Shown in pieces: positions 1 through 6,943 of a stretch of DNA of 13,378 bases. The first letter of the stretch is position 1. The number at the start of each line of letters is the position of its first letter. The notes beneath the pieces were generated by a model, which saw nothing but the letters and a program-made list of their open reading frames with translations, made no database searches and was not told the origin of the DNA. Source of the stretch: an uncultured Pseudomonadota bacterium (GTDB taxonomy: Bacteria; Pseudomonadota; Gammaproteobacteria; Burkholderiales; SCOH01). The DNA is taken from NCBI GenBank assembly GCA_937863215.1, contig CALMFQ010000467.1, positions 1 to 13,378 on the forward strand, in the 5' to 3' direction. A program made the position numbers and the translations under genes.

Positions 1-11
1 CCCCCTCCCAC

Positions 12-32
12 CCTCCCCCTTGAAGGGGGAGG
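12..32. repeat. G/C-rich perfect inverted repeat at window edge
   Basis: Ten bases (12-21, CCTCCCCCTT) are exactly mirrored at 23-32 around a single central G. As RNA this gives an 8-bp stem with a 5-nt loop. The preceding bases 1-10 (CCCCCTCCCA) repeat the C-rich pattern, so the element probably continues past the left edge. There is no T-run on either side, so it is not a standard intrinsic terminator. It resembles the short C-rich/G-rich palindromes dispersed between genes in many proteobacterial genomes. That comparison is from memory and copy number cannot be judged here. Confidence 0.5.
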
Positions 33-86
33 AGCAAAGCCTTTGTGTAATATTTGAACTCAGTAGTCAACCTGTAGAAAATTCTT

Positions 87-932
87 ATGAAACTCGTCAT
101 CCAGTCCTATTCCCTCACCCAGGATCAGGCGCAACACATCGCGCAACTGGCCGGCAGCAGTACCGTCGAGGCCATTGAATCCAGCCCCTACCCGGCTTTC
201 CGCCTGCCGAATAGCCATGCTGTGAGCAAGGATGCCGTTGGCGCCTATTGCGATGAACAGAACATCGACTACGCCTACATCGACCCGGCGAAGCAGCTGT
301 CGGATTTTGGTCTGGTAGTGATGGATATGGATTCGACGCTGATCAATATCGAATGTATCGATGAGATCGCCGATATGCTCGGCATCAAGCATAAAGTCGC
401 GGAAATCACCGAACGTTCGATGCGCGGCGAGCTGGATTTTGCCCAGAGCCTGCGCGAGCGTGTGGCGCTGCTGGCGGGGCTGGATCAATCGGCGCTGGGC
501 CGGGTGTATGAGGAACGGCTGCAGCTCAATCCGGGTGCAGAACGCATGTTGCAGACCGCACACGCGGCCGGGCTGAAAAGCCTGCTGGTATCGGGCGGTT
601 TCACTTTCTTTACTGAACGGCTGCAGGCACGGCTGAGCCTGACCCAGGCACACGCCAACCTGCTGGAAATCGTCGACGGCAAACTTACCGGCAAGGTCGC
701 CAGCAGCATTCTCGACGCACAGGCCAAGCAGGACTGGCTGATCAAGCTGCGCACTGAACTCGGCCTGCGACCGGATCAGGTGATTGCGCTGGGCGACGGC
801 GCCAACGATCTGAAAATGCTCGGCGAAGCCGGCGTCGGCATCGCTTATCACGCCAAGCCGATTGTGCGTCAGCAAGCGGCTTACGCATTGACCTACGTCG
901 GTCTGGACGGTCTGCTCAACTGGTTCGCCTGA
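87..932 (+). CDS. serB: Phosphoserine phosphatase SerB
   Basis: This enzyme hydrolyses O-phospho-L-serine to L-serine and phosphate, the last step of serine biosynthesis, in the cytoplasm. The protein has 281 residues, shorter than E. coli SerB (about 322) but normal for betaproteobacteria. Residues 1-75 form a regulatory N-terminal region. The HAD-type phosphatase core follows: motif I DMDST at 80-84 (nucleophile Asp80, acid/base Asp82), motif II SGGFT at 169-173, the motif III lysine near 214 (AKQDWL), and motif IV GDGAND at 236-241, which binds magnesium. The IVDGKLTGKV stretch (195-204) is also typical of SerB. The ATG at 87 lacks a strong Shine-Dalgarno sequence, but no better start is seen. 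The stop lies 22 bp before the next gene on the same strand, so the two are probably co-transcribed. Family assignment is secure. Confidence 0.96.
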   Translation: MKLVIQSYSLTQDQAQHIAQLAGSSTVEAIESSPYPAFRLPNSHAVSKDAVGAYCDEQNIDYAYIDPAKQLSDFGLVVMDMDSTLINIECIDEIADMLGIKHKVAEITERSMRGELDFAQSLRERVALLAGLDQSALGRVYEERLQLNPGAERMLQTAHAAGLKSLLVSGGFTFFTERLQARLSLTQAHANLLEIVDGKLTGKVASSILDAQAKQDWLIKLRTELGLRPDQVIALGDGANDLKMLGEAGVGIAYHAKPIVRQQAAYALTYVGLDGLLNWFA

Positions 933-954
933 CCCACAGTACGCCGGAGCGGGA

Positions 955-1470
955 ATGTCGAGCACATGGATCGCTGCCGGTTGCGCGCTGTATCTGGCGC
1001 TGGGCACGACATGGCTGGGCCGCATCAGCCCCGGCTATTCGGCGTTGCGCCAGACGCTCAGTGAACTCGGCGCCGCAGGCGCACCACATGCGCGGTGCGC
1101 CAACTACGGCATTTTCCTGCCGGTCGGGCTGGGTTGCACCTGGCTGGCATGGCACGCCGCTTCATTTTCTGCACACCGCTTGCTGGCCACCGCACTGGCA
1201 GCCGGCTATCTGGGTGCCGTTGTCTGGCCGCTGGACAATCGCCGCCGGCCAAGACAGGTAATGCATCTGCTGTGCGGCGGGCTCGAATATCTGGGCGGCC
1301 TGGGTGCGCTGTTTCTGCTCCCGGCACATGCCACACCGGCCACGGCAATACGATGGTTTGCGTTATCGCTGCTGCTGGCGCTGCAATTGCCGCCGCGGTG
1401 GCTGCCAGCCGGGCTGGCGCAACGACTTCTCGAAGCCATTCTGTTTTCCGCACTGATCCTGACAGCCTGA
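955..1470 (+). CDS. DUF998-like multi-pass membrane protein
   Basis: This is a small hydrophobic protein of 171 residues with about six predicted membrane segments (roughly 3-22, 51-71, 75-93, 102-124, 132-147, 157-171), so it sits in the inner membrane. The loop after the first helix, SPGYSALRQTLSELGAAGAP (25-44), matches the signature I associate with DUF998 proteins (pro-Gly-Tyr, then an S-x-LG-x-x-G-AP pattern). No biochemical role is firmly known for that family and none can be read from this sequence. A GGAG Shine-Dalgarno (946-949) lies five bases before the ATG. The gene begins 22 bp after serB and probably shares its transcript; nothing links it to serine metabolism beyond position. 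The family call is from pattern memory and moderately sure; the gene being real is well supported by the ribosome site and helix pattern. Confidence 0.75.
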   Translation: MSSTWIAAGCALYLALGTTWLGRISPGYSALRQTLSELGAAGAPHARCANYGIFLPVGLGCTWLAWHAASFSAHRLLATALAAGYLGAVVWPLDNRRRPRQVMHLLCGGLEYLGGLGALFLLPAHATPATAIRWFALSLLLALQLPPRWLPAGLAQRLLEAILFSALILTA

Positions 1471-1571
1471 AACGCAATGCCATACCGGCATGTGCCGCGC
1501 CACCCCGCCCCGTTCCCACGGCTTGGTTGCTGATTTGAAACAAAATCCGCCACTTAGAGCAAAAACTCTTG

Positions 1572-1577
1572 TATGAT
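1572..1577 (+). promoter_or_regulatory. Possible -10 element for the TonB-like gene
   Basis: TATGAT at 1572-1577 lies in the A/T-richest part of the 196-bp gap between the DUF998-like gene and the TonB-like gene, and would leave an untranslated leader of about 80 bases. No convincing -35 hexamer lies 16-18 bp upstream (candidates such as CCACTT are poor), so this is a weak call. The rest of the gap shows no RNA gene, strong hairpin or T-run terminator. Confidence 0.3.
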
Positions 1578-1666
1578 ATCAGGATAGAACTACAACATTC
1601 GTCGGCCGCATTGCATGACAGTCGCAAAACATCGGCCCTGCCTGCAGCAATACGAGGAGAAACAGA

Positions 1667-2929
1667 ATGTCCAATGCCCATGCCGCCACGGCATTCCAGC
1701 GCACCGACGCCGGTGCCGACGAACTGACCCAACCGAAACTCGGCCTCAGCCTGCCGCAACGCAAGATGTTGCGCTGCTGCGGCACTTCGACCAGCATCGG
1801 CGAAATCGAACGCCTGTTTGCCGCCGAAGAAGCACACTACTCGCGCGAGCGCTTCGACCGCGATCTGGAAAAACTGGAGCAGTTCGGCCTGATTCAGCGT
1901 ACCGGCGCAGCACTGAAAATCGTGCATACCAAGCCGAGCGCCGCAACCATTGCGCTGCCGCCGCAGGTCAAGGCCAGTGCGCCACGCCCCCCGGAACTGC
2001 GCCGCGTATCCACCGCCCAGGCGCAGCCGCAACGTATCGTCCATGCGCTGGTCGGGATTGGAGCGATGGCGCTGACCGGAACGGCATTCTGGCTCTGGCA
2101 CGGCCATGTGAATCAGGACACGGTTCACGCACCGATCGCGGACAACACGCAGCACCAGCAATCGGCACCGATTTTCATCGATGAGCCGGCGGCGGCCGAA
2201 GCACCACGCGCAACGCCAATGCCGCACGCAAAGACTGAGGCAAACGCGCGCAACAACGTTAGAGCCCCGGCGCAACCGGCACAACCGAAAGCCAAAAACA
2301 CGCCCCAGCCGGCAACGTACACAACGGCAAGCAAACCTGCGCCGCAACCCGCAGTAGCGAAGCCTGCTCCGCTAACCGTCGAATCGACAGCCGCCGCTAA
2401 GCCATCGGCTCCGCAAGCTATCGCCAGCGAACCGGCACCGACCACCAAGGCAATCGCCAATCCGGCCCCCGTGGCTGCCGCGCCGGTAGCCACCAGGGCA
2501 GCTTCACTGCCGGCCCTGACGCAACCTGCGCCAGTTGCCGCTGCGGCAGCACCGGTAATGCCGGCGGCCCCGCCAACGCCAGCCGTGGCCGTGCCGGCGC
2601 GTACAGTGGTGGAAGTGGCAGTCGCCACACCGAAGGCGGAAGCAGAAGCGGCACCGGTAGCCAAGGCCGAGAAAAAAGCCGGCCTGAAGCTGGCATATCG
2701 CGAAAAAGCCGATTTTCCGCCCGAGGCGCTGCTCGCCGATATCCATAAAGGATCGGTACGCGCCAAGCTGGCTATCGACGAGGCAGGCAACGTTACCGAC
2801 GTGACCATCGTCAGCGCCCAGGGCGGTCGCCTGTTCTCGCGCCCGGCCATTGCGGCGCTGAAGAAATGGCGCTACGAACCAACCGGGCAAAGGGAAAACG
2901 CAACGGCGGAAATCGAATTCCGCGAATGA
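1667..2929 (+). CDS. TonB C-terminal domain protein with cytoplasmic winged-helix-like domain
   Basis: This 420-residue protein has an uncommon layout. Residues 25-86 look like a winged-helix fold: short helices around 28-38, 43-52 and 61-74, the last reading RFDRDLEKLEQFGLIQRTG, followed by a strand-like stretch. A single membrane segment spans about 124-145. Arg112, Arg113 and Arg123 before it predict that the N-terminus is cytoplasmic. Residues 171-335 are an Ala/Pro/Lys-rich linker able to span the periplasm. Residues 345-419 are a TonB-type C-terminal domain (FPPEAL, GSVRAKLAIDEAGNVTDVTI, a KWRYEPTG ending). Classical TonB couples ExbB/ExbD to outer-membrane receptors, but the membrane segment here lacks the SxxxH motif needed for that, and no exbB/exbD is nearby. 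It may instead be a membrane-spanning regulator or another envelope-contacting protein; this is inference. AGGAG (1655-1659) lies seven bases before the ATG. The gene stands alone, convergent with flgL. Confidence 0.85.
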   Translation: MSNAHAATAFQRTDAGADELTQPKLGLSLPQRKMLRCCGTSTSIGEIERLFAAEEAHYSRERFDRDLEKLEQFGLIQRTGAALKIVHTKPSAATIALPPQVKASAPRPPELRRVSTAQAQPQRIVHALVGIGAMALTGTAFWLWHGHVNQDTVHAPIADNTQHQQSAPIFIDEPAAAEAPRATPMPHAKTEANARNNVRAPAQPAQPKAKNTPQPATYTTASKPAPQPAVAKPAPLTVESTAAAKPSAPQAIASEPAPTTKAIANPAPVAAAPVATRAASLPALTQPAPVAAAAAPVMPAAPPTPAVAVPARTVVEVAVATPKAEAEAAPVAKAEKKAGLKLAYREKADFPPEALLADIHKGSVRAKLAIDEAGNVTDVTIVSAQGGRLFSRPAIAALKKWRYEPTGQRENATAEIEFRE

Positions 2930-2930
2930 C

Positions 2931-2958
2931 AAACAAGCCGGGAAATCCCGGCTTGTTT
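2931..2958. terminator. Bidirectional intrinsic terminator between TonB-like gene and flgL
   Basis: A perfect 12-bp stem (2931-2942 with 2947-2958, AAACAAGCCGGG on the left arm) closes on the loop AAAT. Each arm ends in an A/T-rich outer part, so on either strand the GC-rich core is followed by TTGTTT. It begins one base after the TonB-like stop codon and ends 12 bp from the flgL stop on the other strand, the expected place for a terminator shared by convergent genes. Confidence 0.85.
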
Positions 2959-2970
2959 CATCTGCAGACC

Positions 2971-4293
2971 TTACAGTTCTTTGAATAGCGATAACTGCTG
3001 TGTCTGCGTAAACGTTTTCTGCGCCGCCTGCAGATAGGTCTGCGTCAGCGAGAAATCGGAAAGAGCCTTGGCATAATCGAGATCGCCGAGGTCTTTCAGC
3101 TGGGTCGAATACTGCAGGTTCAGATCGGTCTTGTTCTGCCCGACCGAGTCGATCTCGTTCATCCGGGTGCCAATATCGGCCTGAATCGACGCTACCCGCG
3201 TCAGGGCATTGTCCACCCCCTGCATGACCAGGTTCAGCTGGTTCTGGTATTGCGCCGCCTGCGCCGGCGACGACTTGTTGGACGACAGGGTTTTACCGAG
3301 CAATGTCAGCGTATCGAAAATCTGCACATCCTTGGCGCCGCGTACGGTAAAGCTGTCGCCGGTGGCCGGTGCGCCTTCGATCGAAAACTGCGCACCATAA
3401 TCGAATGCCGGCCCGGCCGGATCGGTCGGCAGCCTGCGCAAATCGATTGTCGCATTCGGTTGATACACCCTGGCATAGGGGCCGGCAGCGGCCGGCGCAG
3501 CGCCGGTCAGCAGCGAAATGCCTTGGGTGTTATCGACGATATCGTAAGTCGTGACCGGTGGAACCGCGTTGCTGACATCGAACTTGATACTGAAATTGGC
3601 CGGGGCTCCGTTGAAGCCGGCAGTCGCCCATTTTACCGGGTCGGTGACACTGCCCGGGCTGATGATGCCGCTACCGGTATTTGCGGTAGTGGTCGATGCT
3701 TCGGTAACGAACGAACCATTGCCTTCCTTGATGCGCTGGAAAATATCGCGGCCGGAATCGCTGACCGGCACGGCTCGCGAATCGCTGATCTGGATCTGGC
3801 GTTGCCCTTGATCGCCGAAATAGGCGACGACTCCGGGCGAGATTTCTTCGAACGGGCGGGTGCTGCCCTGATAGCCGGAATACAGGAACTGGCCATTGCC
3901 ATCGGTCGAATTGGCCAGACCGAGCAACTCCTGATAACGGGAGCTCAGCTCCGATTGCAGCATGCTGCGTTCGTTGATGGTGAGCGTGGCATTGCCGGCG
4001 TTGACCGCCAGCTGCTTGACGTTGTGCAGCAGCTCCACTACCGACTGCAGCGTGCTCTCGCTCATCGATACCGCCGAATTGGCATCCTGCCCGTTGAGCA
4101 GGAATTGGCCGTTGCGCGACTGCGACTGGGTGACTTCCAGCATCTGCGCCGACGCCACCGGGTCATCCGACGGCGTTAGAATCTTGCGGCCGGTGGAAAG
4201 CTGCTGCAGCAGCTTGACCAGGTCAGCCTGGCGCGCGGTGATCGACTGGGCGCCGAGGAAAAATATGTTTGAGGTACTGACTCGCATCGACAT
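2971..4293 (-). CDS. flgL: Flagellar hook-filament junction protein FlgL
   Basis: FlgL (hook-associated protein 3) forms the second junction ring between hook and filament and is exported by the flagellar type III system. The flagellin-like N-terminal coil is clear (RVSTSNIFFLGAQS at 4-17, LSTGRKILTPSDDPVAS at 32-48), as is the C-terminal coil (about 340-440, ending QQLSLFKEL). At 440 residues it is much longer than the roughly 317 of E. coli. The extra length is a beta-rich insertion around 198-318 that runs from NTGSGIISPGSV (205-216) to IEGAPATGDSFTV (305-317) and resembles modules in the adjacent FlgK. The ATG is 12 bp downstream of the flgK stop. Its AGGAG ribosome site overlaps the end of flgK, which suggests translational coupling. 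It is the last gene of the flagellar series here, followed by the shared terminator. Confidence 0.96.
   Translation of the reverse strand: MSMRVSTSNIFFLGAQSITARQADLVKLLQQLSTGRKILTPSDDPVASAQMLEVTQSQSRNGQFLLNGQDANSAVSMSESTLQSVVELLHNVKQLAVNAGNATLTINERSMLQSELSSRYQELLGLANSTDGNGQFLYSGYQGSTRPFEEISPGVVAYFGDQGQRQIQISDSRAVPVSDSGRDIFQRIKEGNGSFVTEASTTTANTGSGIISPGSVTDPVKWATAGFNGAPANFSIKFDVSNAVPPVTTYDIVDNTQGISLLTGAAPAAAGPYARVYQPNATIDLRRLPTDPAGPAFDYGAQFSIEGAPATGDSFTVRGAKDVQIFDTLTLLGKTLSSNKSSPAQAAQYQNQLNLVMQGVDNALTRVASIQADIGTRMNEIDSVGQNKTDLNLQYSTQLKDLGDLDYAKALSDFSLTQTYLQAAQKTFTQTQQLSLFKEL
3340..3702 (-). repeat. FlgL copy of the FlgK/FlgL beta-rich module
   Basis: This encodes residues about 198-318 of FlgL. 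The borders match those of the FlgK modules: NTGSGIISPGSV at the start (NTGTGHISAGSV in FlgK), a central YDIVDNTQG (FDVIDNTTG in FlgK) and EGAPATGDSFTV at the end (NGAPAAGDSFIV in FlgK). The likeness is at protein level; little DNA identity remains by eye. Confidence 0.7.
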
Positions 4294-4305
4294 GGTTCAC
4301 ACTCC

Positions 4306-6861
4306 TCAGCCGATATTCAGAATGCTCTTGAAGGCTTCCTGAGCAATCGAAATAACCTTGCTGGCTGCCATATAGGCTTGCTGATATTTCATCAGATTGG
4401 CGGCCTCTTCGTCCAGATTGACGCCGGAAAAACTGCTCTTGGCGCTGTGCGCCTCGGTTGCCAGCGTATCCTGCGCCTGCAGGCCGATCTTGGTTTCGCT
4501 GGCCTGATTGCCGATCTTGCTCACCATCTGGCTATAGGCCGACTGAAACGACGCAGTGGCGCCGGACATGATATTCATGGTCTGCAGATTACCCATCGCC
4601 AGTGCGTTGCGGTTATCTGCGTTGCCGGCCACGTTCGGCCCGACCAGGAAGCGATCGCCGACCGCGATATTGCCGGTCAGCTTCACCGACCAGCCGTTGA
4701 CGGCGATGGCGGTACCGGTAGACGAGTTGTAGCTAAAGCCGGTGGCGGCATTATACGGCAGCGGCGAAGTGGCCGAGGTATTGTTAAGGTTCATGCTCGG
4801 CACGCTGGTCGGGGTAATTTCCGCACCGGTATTGCCATCGTAGACCTTGAACGTGTTGGCGCTGGTGAACAGGAAAGTCACCGGTGCCTGAACGTTGGTC
4901 GAAGCCGATTGCGGCGGCGCAGCCGGGTACAGGCTTGGCACGAATTCGGTTGCCGGAGGCACCGGAATGGTTTCGCTGATAGTGGTACCGATACCGGTAT
5001 TGCGCGGGCCGGCAGAAGTCACGGTCTTGTCGACGATGAAACTGTCGCCGGCGGCCGGCGCGCCATTGATCTGCATGCGCCAGCCGTTGAAATCGATATT
5101 GCCGCCGGCAACGAAGTTCTGCCCGGTAGCCAGCGCCGCGCCGGTAGTGTTATCGATCACATCGAAAGTGGTCGCGGTCGTGAAGTTCAACGTAACCTTG
5201 TCGTACGGCGAATTGACGCTGCCGGCACTGATATGGCCGGTGCCGGTATTGCTCAGGTTGTTGTTGACGGTCGATGCTGCCGGCGGATTCGAAATGGTTG
5301 CGCCGCCGCTATTGCCGGCAGACGGATTGGCGGCCTGGCTATTGACGATGAAGCTGTCATTCGCGGCCGGCGCGCCGGTGATCTGCACGCGCCAGCCGTT
5401 GTAATCGATATTGCCGGTGGAAACATATGGCACGTTGGCCGCCAACACACCCTGATTGGTGGTGTTGATCACACTGAAGCTGGTCGGCGGATTGTTGAAC
5501 ACCAGCTTGATCGGATCGGTAGGCCGGCTGGCAATATCTTCGGTACGCATCGGTGCCGCTGCGGCAATTTTTGCCGTATCGCTGATCAGCATTTTGAAAT
5601 CGCGCGCGCCGTTGCGGGTCGGCTGGACCAGAAACGAATCGCCGACATTCGGTGTACCCGACGCCAACTGAAACGTAACGCCATCCATGGTGGTATTCAG
5701 CGGGCCGGCAGAAGCCACCGACTGCTTGTAGTTATCCGACAGTCGCACGATATCGTAACCGGCGGCGGTGCGGAAAACCCGATAGTCGCTGGTAGTCAGC
5801 TCACCCACCGAGGCAATGCTGGCGCTCATCAGGCCGGTGCCGCCGTTATTGGCATAGGAGATCACGTTCGGGCTGCCGACGGTGAACATGTCGCCCCCCG
5901 GCTGGCCGTTGAGATCGATACCCAGTTGATTCTGCTCGTTGAATGCCCTGGCCATGCCCATCGCCACGCGCCCGAGCGAGTTCTGCGCCAGATCCAGCGA
6001 ATTGGTACGGAAGTTGAGCAGCGCACTGAGCTTGCCACCGGTCAGCAGGCTGGTCGGAATCGGTACATTGATCAGGCCCTGGGTAAACGATACTTCGAGA
6101 TTCTGCGGATCGGCCAACCCCGGTGCAACTGCCAGCGTATTGGCGACACCGCCCAGCACCAGCGACTGGCCGCTGCCGATTACCACGCTCAGCGAGCCGT
6201 CATCCTGCGGCGTGGCGGTTACCTTGACCAGCTTGTTCAGATCTTCGATTACCGCATCGCGCTGATCGAGCAGATCGTTCGGCAATTTGCCGGAGCCCGA
6301 TACGGCGCTGATCTGGTTGTTCAGATCGGCCAGCTTGGTGGCATAGGCATTGATTTGCGCAACCGTGGTGGATATCTGCTCATTGACCCCCTGCCGCACC
6401 TCCTGCAGGCGATCGTTGAGTTGCTGATAACGCGTTGCCAGCGCGTTGCCGAGGCTGATGAACTGCTGTCGCGACGGTACCGAGGCAGGATTGGACGTAG
6501 TGTTCTGCACACCTTTGAAAAAGTCCTGCACCGCTGGCGAAAGGCCGACCGTCGGATCGGCAACGATGCCGTCCAGAATATCCATCTGCTGCTGCATGCC
6601 TTGCAGGTAGCCCTGCGCGGTATCGGCACTGAGGACGGATTTTTCCAGGAAATCGTCGTAGGCGCGCACGACGTTGGTCACTTCGACGCCACGACCAAGG
6701 AAACCGCCACCGGTAAACTGCGGCAGGCTGGCCTGCTGGCGAATTTCCTGGCGGCTGTAGCCGGGAGTACTGGCATTCGACACATTATGTGAAGTTGCCA
6801 GCAAGCCCGACTGAGCGGCGTTCAGGCCAGAAAGCGCTACTCCAAAAACTCCAGATCCCAT
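4306..6861 (-). CDS. flgK: Flagellar hook-filament junction protein FlgK
   Basis: FlgK (hook-associated protein 1) forms the first junction ring on the hook. The conserved N-terminus MGSGVFGVALSGLNAAQSGL, then NVSNASTPGYSRQ, and the C-terminus (NLDEEAANLMKYQQAYMAASKV through SILNIG) are both present. I place the start at the ATG at 6861 (851 residues), which fits the usual N-terminus and has GGGGAAG six bases upstream. An in-frame GTG at 6876 would add five residues. The protein is about 300 residues longer than E. coli FlgK (547). The added middle part is a series of beta-rich modules (about 340-415, 435-507, 536-612 and a divergent 659-740), each ending in a variant of GDSFLV. A sigma-28 promoter lies in the 82-bp gap after flgJ, and flgL follows 12 bp downstream, so flgKL can be transcribed as a late unit. 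Confidence 0.95.
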   Translation of the reverse strand: MGSGVFGVALSGLNAAQSGLLATSHNVSNASTPGYSRQEIRQQASLPQFTGGGFLGRGVEVTNVVRAYDDFLEKSVLSADTAQGYLQGMQQQMDILDGIVADPTVGLSPAVQDFFKGVQNTTSNPASVPSRQQFISLGNALATRYQQLNDRLQEVRQGVNEQISTTVAQINAYATKLADLNNQISAVSGSGKLPNDLLDQRDAVIEDLNKLVKVTATPQDDGSLSVVIGSGQSLVLGGVANTLAVAPGLADPQNLEVSFTQGLINVPIPTSLLTGGKLSALLNFRTNSLDLAQNSLGRVAMGMARAFNEQNQLGIDLNGQPGGDMFTVGSPNVISYANNGGTGLMSASIASVGELTTSDYRVFRTAAGYDIVRLSDNYKQSVASAGPLNTTMDGVTFQLASGTPNVGDSFLVQPTRNGARDFKMLISDTAKIAAAAPMRTEDIASRPTDPIKLVFNNPPTSFSVINTTNQGVLAANVPYVSTGNIDYNGWRVQITGAPAANDSFIVNSQAANPSAGNSGGATISNPPAASTVNNNLSNTGTGHISAGSVNSPYDKVTLNFTTATTFDVIDNTTGAALATGQNFVAGGNIDFNGWRMQINGAPAAGDSFIVDKTVTSAGPRNTGIGTTISETIPVPPATEFVPSLYPAAPPQSASTNVQAPVTFLFTSANTFKVYDGNTGAEITPTSVPSMNLNNTSATSPLPYNAATGFSYNSSTGTAIAVNGWSVKLTGNIAVGDRFLVGPNVAGNADNRNALAMGNLQTMNIMSGATASFQSAYSQMVSKIGNQASETKIGLQAQDTLATEAHSAKSSFSGVNLDEEAANLMKYQQAYMAASKVISIAQEAFKSILNIG
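5030..5112 (-). repeat. Direct DNA repeat, copy 2 (FlgK module)
   Basis: These 83 bases match 5342-5424 at an offset of exactly 312 bp, with about 70 identical positions by hand count and no gaps. They include the shared run GATCTGCA and then CGCCAGCCGTTG (+ strand). The unit encodes the GWRMQINGAPAAGDSFIVD end of the third module and points to in-frame duplication. Confidence 0.75.
5342..5424 (-). repeat. Direct DNA repeat, copy 1 (FlgK module)
   Basis: This is the partner of 5030-5112, 312 bp (104 codons) away and in the same reading frame. It encodes the GWRVQITGAPAANDSFIVN end of the second module. Confidence 0.75.
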
Positions 6862-6903
6862 TTTCGTCTTCCCCACCCCAGCTACGGGTGTTTCCAGTGA
6901 TAT

Positions 6904-6930
6904 TTATCGGCAGGAACCGTGCAAAATTTA
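6904..6930 (-). promoter_or_regulatory. Sigma-28 (FliA) promoter for flgKL
   Basis: On the - strand TAAATTTT (6930-6923) is followed after exactly 11 bases by GCCGATAA (6911-6904). The known FliA consensus is TAAAGTTT-N11-GCCGATAA, so the -10 half is perfect and the -35 half has one mismatch. It lies in the 82-bp gap between flgJ and flgK and would start RNA about 35 bases before the flgK ATG. Salmonella also has a late (class 3) promoter before flgK, which agrees. Confidence 0.9.
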
Positions 6931-6943
6931 GCTGCAAGCCACG

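Larger units (their letters stand above)
4642..5844 (-). repeat. Array of beta-rich modules inside FlgK
   Basis: Four related segments are read in gene order: 5844-5617 (ending GVTFQLASGTPNVGDSFLV), 5559-5341 (DYNGWRVQITGAPAANDSFIV is the terminal pattern, split here only for position), 5256-5026 (DFNGWRMQINGAPAAGDSF) and a diverged one at 4887-4642 (NGWSVKLTGNIAVGDRFLV). Gly/Asn-rich linkers such as NTGTGHIS and NTGIGTTIS separate them. The second and third are the closest pair, with matching positions 104 codons apart. Confidence 0.7.

Noticed and set aside
48..53. TAATAT as a -10 element for serB
   Set aside because: No -35 hexamer at a workable distance (the 17-bp position falls in the G-run), so a promoter is not supported.
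60..1025. A 321-codon open frame on the - strand opposite serB
   Set aside because: serB is certain from its HAD motifs; the antisense frame has no domain pattern and no clear ribosome site.
1477..1491. Small hairpin (ATGCC, 5-nt loop, GGCAT) after the DUF998-like gene
   Set aside because: The stem is only 5 bp with no T-run, too weak to call a terminator.
1535..1540. TTGAAA as a -35 element for the TonB-like gene
   Set aside because: It is about 31 bp from the TATGAT -10 candidate, and no -10-like hexamer lies 16-18 bp from it.
1058..2347. A 429-codon open frame on the - strand across the DUF998-like gene and the start of the TonB-like gene
   Set aside because: It spans two well-supported genes and the gap between them, and is rich in Arg, Cys and Ala as expected from a shadow frame.
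4378..6792. An 804-codon open frame on the + strand opposite flgK
   Set aside because: It lies entirely antisense to a certain flgK, has a composition rich in Arg, Ile, Gly and His typical of antisense shadows in GC-rich genes, and shows no recognisable domain.
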